Assembly: GCA_945875225.1 (NCBI GenBank)
Contig: CAMCJY010000015.1
Location: 1-15,251, forward strand
Source of the DNA: Comamonas sp. lk
GTDB lineage: Bacteria > Pseudomonadota > Gammaproteobacteria > Burkholderiales > Burkholderiaceae_C
Reading direction: 5' to 3'
Length of the DNA stretch: 15,251 nucleotides
The translations under genes and the position numbers were made by a program. Shown here piece after piece: positions 1 to 6,434 of the stretch (its first letter is position 1; the number at the start of each line of letters is the position of its first letter). The notes below the pieces were generated by a model. That model saw only the letters and a program-made list of their open reading frames with translations. It was not told the DNA's origin and searched no databases.

Positions 1-1043
1 GTGTCGGCCAGGTATTTGGGCTTGCCATCGCGCAAAGTCAGGCGGGCAAAGATGCCGGCAATTTTGATATGCCGCTGCAAGCCCATCCACTCCACCGCAC
101 GGTAGAACTCGCCAAAGTCATCGCCCACCGGCAAGCCGGCTTGGCGCGCTTGCTGCCAATAGCGCACCGTCACGTCCAGGCAAAAGTCCTCTTCCCAGCT
201 CAGAAAGGCGTCGCGCATCAGGCTGGCGATGTCATAGCTAATCGGCCCATACACCGCGTCCTGAAAATCCAGCACGCCCAAAGGGTGGGCGCGCCCGGCG
301 TCCATCAAGTTGCGCGGCATAAAGTCGCGGTGCACATACACCGAAGGCCAGGAGAGGTTGTTGGCGATGATGGTTTCAAACGCCCCCTCCAAGACTTGGC
401 TTTGCGCTGCATCGAGCACCAGCTGGCGGTGCTGCGCGACATACCACTGGGGGAACAAGTCCATTTCACGGCGCAAGAGCGCATGGTCGTAAGGCGGCAA
501 GACGCCCGGCTGGGAGGCTTTTTGCCAGGCGATCAAGGTGTCCACCGCTTGCAAATACACGTCTAAAGGGGGCGCCGCTGTGGGGTCTATGCGCTGCATC
601 ATGGTGTGATCGCCCAGATCGGTGAGCAGCAAAAAGCCTTGCGCCTGGTTCCAATCGAGTACCTGCGGACAGTGCAGGCCCGCCTGCTGCAAGAGATCGG
701 CAACTTTGACAAAAGGTGCGCTGTCTTCTTGGTTCGGTGGCGCATCCATCACGATCACACTGGGCCCGTACGTGCTATGGCCGCTATTCAAGCGCAAATA
801 ACGCCTAAAACTGGCATCGACCGACGCCAGGCGCAGGCTCTCGGGCTGCAGGCTGAAGCGCTCTTGGATCGACTGCAGCCAGACAGCAAACGCCTGCCCC
901 CGCGCGGCATCATCCCAGTGCACTGCTTGCAGCATAGTGGGTGCGACGCTATCCGGGCTTGGGGTTGATGCGCTAGCGCTTTGAGAATCCACAGCGGACG
1001 GCGGCGCGCCACTGGCGAGAGAAGACGGGTCATTAGGGCTCAT
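1..1043 (-). CDS. amgK: Aminoglycoside-phosphotransferase-fold kinase, probable AmgK (MurNAc/GlcNAc anomeric kinase), 3' end missing
   Basis: The frame stays open from the ATG at 1043 to the left edge (347 codons seen), so the C-terminus lies outside the window. The protein shows the APH/choline-kinase catalytic signature: the Brenner loop HRDFMPRN at about residues 238-245 and the metal-binding DFQD at 259-262. An N-lobe stretch reading LLLTDLGD lies near 138-145. In Pseudomonas a kinase of this family, AmgK, phosphorylates the anomeric carbon of N-acetylmuramate and N-acetylglucosamine in peptidoglycan recycling, and its gene lies beside lptD and murU. The same divergent placement against lptD is the main reason for the AmgK call; the substrate is inferred. 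The first 36 residues are a Ser/Pro/Ala-rich tail, so translation could instead begin at Met37 (935). An in-frame ATG at 1061 and a GTG at 1073 directly after a stop are also possible. Shine-Dalgarno signals are weak at all of them. Confidence 0.85.
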   Translation of the reverse strand, partial: MSPNDPSSLASGAPPSAVDSQSASASTPSPDSVAPTMLQAVHWDDAARGQAFAVWLQSIQERFSLQPESLRLASVDASFRRYLRLNSGHSTYGPSVIVMDAPPNQEDSAPFVKVADLLQQAGLHCPQVLDWNQAQGFLLLTDLGDHTMMQRIDPTAAPPLDVYLQAVDTLIAWQKASQPGVLPPYDHALLRREMDLFPQWYVAQHRQLVLDAAQSQVLEGAFETIIANNLSWPSVYVHRDFMPRNLMDAGRAHPLGVLDFQDAVYGPISYDIASLMRDAFLSWEEDFCLDVTVRYWQQARQAGLPVGDDFGEFYRAVEWMGLQRHIKIAGIFARLTLRDGKPKYLAD

Positions 1044-1061
1044 GGATAATCCATTGTCCAT
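1042..1061. repeat. Small inverted-repeat cluster in the amgK/lptD divergent gap
   Basis: The plus strand holds ATGGA (1042-1046), a 3-base spacer and its complement TCCAT (1050-1054), then a second TCCAT at 1057-1061. The cluster overlaps the amgK start codon and lies 35 bases before the chosen lptD start. It could be an operator or a hairpin in the amgK leader, or chance; the arms are only 5 bases long. Confidence 0.25.
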
Positions 1062-1096
1062 CTTTTTGCGCACCTACCTTGCCCTCTTCCTCGTTC

Positions 1097-3406
1097 ATGG
1101 CTCCAAATCACCGCTTGCGGCCCGCCTTAGCGTGCGATGGGAAGGCGAGGATGCTGGTTCACACCGGGCTATGCGCCGCGCTGACAGTCCTCGCAATACC
1201 CGCCAGCGCGCAAAGCGCAAAGCCGGGGGCACCAGGCCAAGCCAGCCTGTTGGACACCAGCGGCCAGAAAACCTGGGTCTATCTGTCTGGCGACAGGCTC
1301 AGCGGCCACGCCGACAAAGAGGTGCTGCTGGAAGGAAACGCGCAAATGCAGCGTTCAGACTCGCAGATCAGCGCCGACCGCCTGCGTTACGACCAGCGTA
1401 CCGACCGCCTGCAAGCAGAAGACCATGTGCGCATCGTGCGCAAGGAACGCATTTATACCGGCAGCTATTTGGACATGGATGTAGAGCGCTTTGAAGGCTT
1501 TTTCACCCACATTAGCTACGATCTGGGCGGCGAAAAAGGCCACGGCGAAGCAGTGCGCGCTGACTTCGCTGATAAAGACCATATGACGGCCCACCAAGGC
1601 ACCTACACCACCTGCCGTCGCAAGCCCGGCCCCCATTGGGTGCCCGAGTGGGTACTGACTGCGAAGCAACTGAATATTGACAATGAAGAGGAGATAGGCA
1701 AAGCCCAGGGCGCTTATCTGCACTTTCAAGGTGTGCCGGTACTGCCGGTGCCGCCCTTTAGTTTTCCCATTACAGATAAACGTAAATCGGGCTTTTTGCC
1801 ACCTTTATTTGGCATTGACAGCGCCAATGGCTTTGAGCTGGCCACCCCCTACTACTTCAACATCGCGCCTAATTACGACCTGACGGTGACGCCCAACTTC
1901 ATGACCAGTCGGGGGGTGAACGTAGAAAACCAGTTGCGCTACCTGGAGCCAAACTACGCCGGGGAGGTGAAGCTGGCCTATATGCCGAACGACCGATTGC
2001 GGGGGCAGGACCGCCTTGCCTTAGCGCTGACACACGGTATGCAAATTGGCAGCCCCATAGGAAACATTTCTTTCGGAGCCAACATCACGCGCGTTGGCGA
2101 CGATAACTACGGAGCTGACTTTAGTACCAGCACTATTTTTCAAGGCGCGCTTGCATTAGGCGGCACAGCGCGTCAGTTACCGGCAGACCTTACCGCAAGC
2201 TGGGGCCGTGGTGATTTATCGTCCATGCTCAAAGTGCAAAAATGGCAAGGCCTGCAAATCATCACGCCCTATGACCGGGTGCCGCAATGGACACTGCGCT
2301 ATGCGCAAAGCAATGTACAAGGCATCGACTGGTCGGTAGACACCGATATCACCCAGTTTGAGGGCGACCGTGCGCTTACCCGCCAGCCCAATGCGCAACG
2401 CGCCTTTGCTTGGGCGCAAATCAGCTACCCCCTGATCTGGCCGGCTTTTTACCTGACGCCAAAACTGCAAACCCATGTGGCAGGCTACCAATTTGACGCC
2501 CCCATTAACAACCAGCAGTCAAGCAACAGCCTGGTCAACACCTTCAGCCTGGATGCAGGGCTCACCCTTGAACGCAGCACCGATATTTTGGGCGTAAAGC
2601 TACTGCAGACCTTGGAGCCGCGGGCCTACTATGTCTATACGCCCTATACCGATCAAAGCCTGTTACCCAATTACGACACCGCGGCGCAGGACCTCAATTT
2701 AACCGCTGTATTTACCGAGAACGCCTATGTCGGCCACGATAAAATTTCTGATAACAATTTGCTCACGTTCGGCCTGACGACACGATTTTTAAACCCGGAC
2801 ACGGGCGCCCAGTTGGCCAGCTTTGGCATTGCGCAGCGCTTGCGTTTTGAAGAGCAAAAAGTGACGCTATTTCCCGGGCAAGCACCAGCTGCTGTCGGGC
2901 TGAGCGATGTTTTGCTGGGTTCGCGCCTGAACCTGGGAGATCGCTGGGTGCTGGACGCTGCCACGCAATACAACATCCAGACCCAACAATCGGTGCGCTC
3001 AGTCATCGGTGGCCGCTACCACGCGGGCGACTTCCAAACACTGAACATCGCCTACCGCTCGCAATTGAACGCGAGTGAGCAAGTGGACATCAGCTGGCAG
3101 TGGCCGCTCAGTGGTCTCTGGAGCGCAAGAGCTGGGGTAGCCGATTCAGACGCCGGGCGCTACTACGGGCTCGGTCGCGTGGCCTACAGTTTGCGCGACC
3201 AGCAGCTGGTCGATAGCCTTTTGGGCCTGGAGTACGATGCGGGCTGCTGGATTGCCCGTCTCGTCTATAGCCGCACACCCATCACGCCCCAGACCGCGAA
3301 CTCTAAGGTGATGTTCCAAATCGAGTTCGTGGGCTTTACGCAGCTTGGAATTGACCCCTTCAAAGCCTTAACCGGTAGCATCCCGCGCTACCAGTACCTT
3401 CGCTGA
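1097..3406 (+). CDS. lptD: LPS-assembly outer-membrane protein LptD
   Basis: LptD is the outer-membrane beta-barrel that, plugged by the lipoprotein LptE, inserts lipopolysaccharide into the outer leaflet. From the ATG at 1097 the protein has 769 residues, close to the 784 of E. coli LptD. It begins with a signal peptide: basic residues, a hydrophobic run ALTVLAIPASA, probable cleavage before QS. An OstA/LptA-like jelly-roll domain follows at about 55-200 (LEGNAQMQRSDSQISADRLR), then the C-terminal barrel. The mature protein has exactly two cysteines, Cys173 in TYTTCRRKPGP and Cys717 in YDAGCWIARL, enough for one inter-domain disulfide where E. coli uses four cysteines. Start choice is uncertain: TTG at 1079 and ATG at 1151 are in frame. 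The 1151 codon has the best Shine-Dalgarno (GGGAAGG) but would leave a signal peptide without basic residues. surA follows 43 bases after the stop, which suggests co-transcription. Confidence 0.95.
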   Translation: MAPNHRLRPALACDGKARMLVHTGLCAALTVLAIPASAQSAKPGAPGQASLLDTSGQKTWVYLSGDRLSGHADKEVLLEGNAQMQRSDSQISADRLRYDQRTDRLQAEDHVRIVRKERIYTGSYLDMDVERFEGFFTHISYDLGGEKGHGEAVRADFADKDHMTAHQGTYTTCRRKPGPHWVPEWVLTAKQLNIDNEEEIGKAQGAYLHFQGVPVLPVPPFSFPITDKRKSGFLPPLFGIDSANGFELATPYYFNIAPNYDLTVTPNFMTSRGVNVENQLRYLEPNYAGEVKLAYMPNDRLRGQDRLALALTHGMQIGSPIGNISFGANITRVGDDNYGADFSTSTIFQGALALGGTARQLPADLTASWGRGDLSSMLKVQKWQGLQIITPYDRVPQWTLRYAQSNVQGIDWSVDTDITQFEGDRALTRQPNAQRAFAWAQISYPLIWPAFYLTPKLQTHVAGYQFDAPINNQQSSNSLVNTFSLDAGLTLERSTDILGVKLLQTLEPRAYYVYTPYTDQSLLPNYDTAAQDLNLTAVFTENAYVGHDKISDNNLLTFGLTTRFLNPDTGAQLASFGIAQRLRFEEQKVTLFPGQAPAAVGLSDVLLGSRLNLGDRWVLDAATQYNIQTQQSVRSVIGGRYHAGDFQTLNIAYRSQLNASEQVDISWQWPLSGLWSARAGVADSDAGRYYGLGRVAYSLRDQQLVDSLLGLEYDAGCWIARLVYSRTPITPQTANSKVMFQIEFVGFTQLGIDPFKALTGSIPRYQYLR
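1139..1145 (+). promoter_or_regulatory. Shine-Dalgarno-like GGGAAGG before an alternative lptD start
   Basis: GGGAAGG sits 5 bases before the in-frame ATG at 1151. It is the only good ribosome-binding-like match near the lptD N-terminus, so it argues for a shorter LptD than the one annotated here. The resulting signal peptide would begin MLVHTGL and lack Lys/Arg, which argues against it. Confidence 0.3.
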
Positions 3407-3449
3407 TGCGTTTTTGCCATTGCTTGTTCACTCTTTACCCCTCAATCCT

Positions 3450-4742
3450 ATGAAGATGCCTGTGTGGATTTTTTCTCTTTTGCTGGCTTTCAGTGCAGCA
3501 GGCCATGCACAGACTGCGCCGAGCGATGATTACATTGTTGCGCTGGTCAATTCAGAGCCCATTACCCATGGCGAGTTGCAAACCCAAATCCGGCAAGTGG
3601 TAGAGAGCCGCGGGCCCCAGTCTGCGCCGCTGCCACCCGCTGCCGAGCTTCGGGCCGCTGTGCTGGAGCGCATGGTCGTAGAACGTGCCCAACTCCAACT
3701 AGCCAGGGAAACCGGCTTGCGCGTGGATGCGGCATCTATCGACCAGGCAGAAGCCAATATCGCCGCCCAAAACCAATTAGACGTGGCGCAGCTGCGTGCC
3801 AACCTGGAGCGGCGTGGAACCACGCAAGCAGCGTTTCGCCGGCAATTGCGCGATCAACTCCTGATCAACCGCCTGCAAGAGCGCGAGGTGGAGACGCGGA
3901 TCAAAATTAGCGATACCGATGTGGAGGCCGCCTTGGCGGCACGCAAAGAAGCGGCCAGCGACCCCCAAAACCAGGAAGTCAATCTCGGACATTTATTCCT
4001 CGCCCTACCAGAAAACCCGAGTGCGGCAGCCCTTGCCCAGGCGCAGCAGCAGGCCCAAAAAATACGCGATCGCATGCAAGCGGGCGAATCCTTTGAGGCG
4101 CTGGTACAAGAGTTTTCAGCAGCGGAACGCAGCAATGCCGGGCAAATTGGCATGCGCCGGACAGACCGCTACCCGCCTTTGTTTATCAATGCAAGCCAAG
4201 CGCTAGCGGTTGGCGCGGTGTCGCAATGGGTGCGCTCGGATGCAGGCTTGCATTTGCTCAAAGTTTTGGAGCGGCGCGTCAATGGGCTTTCTGACACCCA
4301 GGTGCAGCACCACGCGCGCCACATACTGCTGCGACCCGATGCGGCCTTGACGCAGCAACAAGCCATTGCGCAACTCGCCGCGGTGCGCCAGGGCATTCTT
4401 GCAGGCGCTACCAGCTTTGAGGCGCAAGCGCGCGCACTATCGCAAGACGGCAGCGCAGCCCAGGGCGGCGATTTGGGCTGGGCTGGGCCTGGCCTGTTTG
4501 TGCCCGAATTTGAGCAAGTGCTCCAGCGCTTGCGGGAAAAAGAAATTGCCGAGCCCCTGGTGTCGCGCTTTGGGGTGCACCTGATTGAGCTCTTAGAGCG
4601 CCGCAATGTGGACCTGACCCCTGCCCAGCTGCGCGAGCGCGAGCGCAACCTGCTGCGGACCAAGCGCGCAGACGAGGTCTTTGAGGGCTGGGTCCGCGAC
4701 GTGCGCGGCCGCGCTTTCGTTGAAATCCGTGACCCCGGATAA
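3450..4742 (+). CDS. surA: Periplasmic chaperone and peptidyl-prolyl isomerase SurA
   Basis: SurA binds unfolded outer-membrane proteins in the periplasm and hands them to the BAM complex; LptD is among its known clients in E. coli. From the ATG at 3450 the product has 430 residues (E. coli 428). It opens with a signal peptide (MKMPVWIFSLLLAFSAAGHA, cleavage before QT). The SurA N-terminal chaperone domain comes next (IVALVNSEPITHGELQTQI onward). Two parvulin (PpiC) domains follow at about 177-276 (EVNLGHLFLALPE, ending HLLKVLERR) and 286-390 (HARHILLRP, GGDLGWAGPGLFVPEFE, FGVHLIELLERR). The C-terminal helix is RERNLLRTKRADEVFEGWV. A TTG at 3414 is in frame, but ATG 3450 gives the clean signal peptide. 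The gene lies between lptD and rsmA. In many gammaproteobacteria pdxA lies between surA and rsmA; it is absent here. Confidence 0.96.
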   Translation: MKMPVWIFSLLLAFSAAGHAQTAPSDDYIVALVNSEPITHGELQTQIRQVVESRGPQSAPLPPAAELRAAVLERMVVERAQLQLARETGLRVDAASIDQAEANIAAQNQLDVAQLRANLERRGTTQAAFRRQLRDQLLINRLQEREVETRIKISDTDVEAALAARKEAASDPQNQEVNLGHLFLALPENPSAAALAQAQQQAQKIRDRMQAGESFEALVQEFSAAERSNAGQIGMRRTDRYPPLFINASQALAVGAVSQWVRSDAGLHLLKVLERRVNGLSDTQVQHHARHILLRPDAALTQQQAIAQLAAVRQGILAGATSFEAQARALSQDGSAAQGGDLGWAGPGLFVPEFEQVLQRLREKEIAEPLVSRFGVHLIELLERRNVDLTPAQLRERERNLLRTKRADEVFEGWVRDVRGRAFVEIRDPG

Positions 4743-4744
4743 GC

Positions 4745-4767
4745 CGGTGGCACCCGCAGTGCCGCTG
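4745..4767 (+). other. Candidate stem-loop in the surA-rsmA gap
   Basis: Just after the surA stop, GGCAC (4749-4753) and GTGCC (4759-4763) pair around a 5-base loop. Four further pairs outward (two of them G-U) extend the stem to about 9 bp. No T-run follows, so it is not a standard intrinsic terminator. It could stabilise the upstream mRNA or affect rsmA translation, or be chance. Confidence 0.3.
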
Positions 4768-4783
4768 CTCTAGTTAGACATTG

Positions 4784-5548
4784 ATGCAACACATAGCGCG
4801 CAAGCGATTTGGCCAGCATTTTTTGAGCGACGGCGGCGTGATCGACGCCATTGTGGATGCCATATCTCCGCAAGCCGGCCAGGCGATGGTGGAAATTGGT
4901 CCGGGTCTGGGGGCTTTGACGCAGCCCCTGGTGGAGCGCTTGGGCGCGCTGACGGTCATCGAACTGGACCGTGATTTAGCAGCGCGCTTGCGCACCCATG
5001 CGCATTTGCAAGTGATCGAATCCGATGTGCTGCGCGTTGACTTTAGCGCCATTAGCGAAGCAGCTCGGCCAAATCGCCTGCGGGTAGTAGGTAACTTGCC
5101 CTACAACATTTCGACGCCGATTTTGTTTCACCTGCTTGACTTTGCGGCCTGCATTGAAGACCAGCACTTTATGCTGCAAAAAGAAGTGGTGGACCGCATG
5201 GTGGCCACGGCAGACACCGCTGATTTCGGACGCCTGAGCGTGATGCTGCAATGGCGTTATCAGATGGAAAACGTATTGGCGGTGGGCCCCCAAAGCTTTA
5301 CACCACCACCGCGGGTTGACAGCGCCGTGGTGCGCATGCTGCCTCTGGCTGCACCGGCACTGCCCAATGCCGCACTCTTGGGGCCCTTGGTGCAAGTGGC
5401 CTTCAGTCAACGACGCAAGCTACTGCGGCACACCTTGGGTGCCTTTTTAGAAAAGCATAATTTTTCTGGGAACTTTGATTTGCAAAGGCGCGCGCAAGAG
5501 GTACCGGTTGCGGAGTACATCGCACTGACGCAGCAGCTTGCGCTGTAA
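4784..5548 (+). CDS. rsmA: 16S rRNA (adenine1518/1519-N6)-dimethyltransferase RsmA/KsgA
   Basis: RsmA transfers four methyl groups from SAM to two adjacent adenines in the 3'-terminal helix of 16S rRNA during 30S maturation. The 254-residue product shows the family's order of motifs. These are the N-terminal KRFGQHFL (7-14), the SAM-binding glycine loop VEIGPGLGALT (36-46), the acidic end of strand 2 in VIELDRDLA, the catalytic NLPYNIST (104-111), and the C-terminal helical domain with FSQRRKLLRHTL. I start it at ATG 4784 rather than the adjacent TTG at 4781 because MQHIARKRFGQHFL matches the usual N-terminus. It lies 41 bases after surA and 8 bases before the permease gene, consistent with one transcription unit. 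Loss of this enzyme gives kasugamycin resistance in several bacteria. Confidence 0.97.
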   Translation: MQHIARKRFGQHFLSDGGVIDAIVDAISPQAGQAMVEIGPGLGALTQPLVERLGALTVIELDRDLAARLRTHAHLQVIESDVLRVDFSAISEAARPNRLRVVGNLPYNISTPILFHLLDFAACIEDQHFMLQKEVVDRMVATADTADFGRLSVMLQWRYQMENVLAVGPQSFTPPPRVDSAVVRMLPLAAPALPNAALLGPLVQVAFSQRRKLLRHTLGAFLEKHNFSGNFDLQRRAQEVPVAEYIALTQQLAL

Positions 5549-5556
5549 AAAGGCTG

Positions 5557-6417
5557 ATGTCCCCGCGCATATTCCGCATTTTCCCGCTGCTGTTTGTCGT
5601 CCTTTGGTCGACCGGATTTATCGGTGCGCGTTTAGGCTTGCCGCATAGCGAGCCACTGACGTTTTTGTTTGTGCGCTATCTGCTGGTGGTGGCCTTGCTG
5701 CTGGTGCTGGCGGTGCTGAGCAAAGCGCCCTGGCCGGCGCAGCCCCGGGATTGGTTTCACATCGGCGTGGCCGGTTTGCTGATTCACGGGGTGTACCTGG
5801 GCGGCGTATTTATTGCCATTTCCATGGGCCTGCCTGCGGGTGTAGCCGCTTTGGTGGCGGGCCTGCAACCCTTGTTGGTGGCGGTAGGCGCAGGATTGTT
5901 TTTACGCGAGACAGTGGTGCCTAGGCAATGGCTCGGTCTGGTCTTGGGCCTGGCGGGCGTAGCCCTGGTGCTGGAAAACAAGTTGGGTACGGGTTTTGAG
6001 TTACAGGCCTTGCTGCCCTGCTTGATATCGCTGTTGTCCATCACCTGCGGCAATCTGTACCAAAAACGCTTTTGCCCGCAATTTGACTGGCGCACCGGCG
6101 CGGTCGCGCAGTTCGTTCCCACCGTGGTGTTCACCGGTATGGCGGCGGCGCTGACCGAGACACTGCGTATCGACTGGGTGCCCGAGATGGTGTTTGCCAT
6201 GGCTTGGCTAGTGCTGGTGCTGTCGCTGGGCGCGGTCAGCCTACTTAACTGGCTGATCCGCAACAACAACGCGGTCAACGTGGCCAGCCTGTTTTACCTG
6301 GTACCGCCTTGCACCGCGGTAGTGGCCTGGTTGCTATTTGGCGAATCCTTTGCCGGCACCGCGTTAGTGGGCATGGGCCTGGTGGTGTGGGGCGTGTATT
6401 GGGCACGCGGGCAATAA
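5557..6417 (+). CDS. EamA/DMT-superfamily permease
   Basis: This 286-residue protein is almost wholly hydrophobic and reads as about ten transmembrane helices in two EamA repeats of five, the layout of drug/metabolite transporters. Visible marks are the N-terminal RIFPLLFVVLWSTGFIGARL and the pattern GLPAGVAALVAGLQPLLVAV at the end of the first repeat. The second repeat has the equivalent NVASLFYLVPPCTAVVAWLL followed by FGESF. The ATG lies 8 bases after the rsmA stop with an AAGG upstream, so it is probably translated from the same message. The substrate cannot be read from the sequence; relatives export amino acids or other metabolites, and the neighbours give no clue. It converges on the peptidase gene with 17 bases between stops. 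Confidence 0.88.
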   Translation: MSPRIFRIFPLLFVVLWSTGFIGARLGLPHSEPLTFLFVRYLLVVALLLVLAVLSKAPWPAQPRDWFHIGVAGLLIHGVYLGGVFIAISMGLPAGVAALVAGLQPLLVAVGAGLFLRETVVPRQWLGLVLGLAGVALVLENKLGTGFELQALLPCLISLLSITCGNLYQKRFCPQFDWRTGAVAQFVPTVVFTGMAAALTETLRIDWVPEMVFAMAWLVLVLSLGAVSLLNWLIRNNNAVNVASLFYLVPPCTAVVAWLLFGESFAGTALVGMGLVVWGVYWARGQ

Positions 6418-6434
6418 GGCAAGCCTTTGGCCGC

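Noticed and set aside
970..979. Palindrome GCGCTAGCGC near the amgK N-terminus
   Set aside because: It encodes Ser/Ala codons of the low-complexity tail; a 10-base GC palindrome is unremarkable in this base composition.
1042..1494. Plus-strand open frame starting ATGGATAATCC
   Set aside because: It overlaps the lptD N-terminus in another frame and has an Arg/Pro/Ala-rich composition with no family features.
3406..3452. Fifteen-codon frame whose ATG overlaps the lptD stop (TGATG) and whose stop overlaps the surA start
   Set aside because: It could couple translation of lptD and surA, but there is no coding evidence beyond the overlaps, and such short frames arise often by chance.
4169..4873. 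Minus-strand open frame (234 codons) opposite surA and the rsmA start
   Set aside because: Its Ser/Arg/Ala-rich composition is that of a shadow frame, and it overlaps two well-supported genes.
6416..6427. AAGGC/GCCTT inverted repeat between the EamA and peptidase genes as a bidirectional terminator
   Set aside because: The loop would be only two bases and no T-run follows on either strand.
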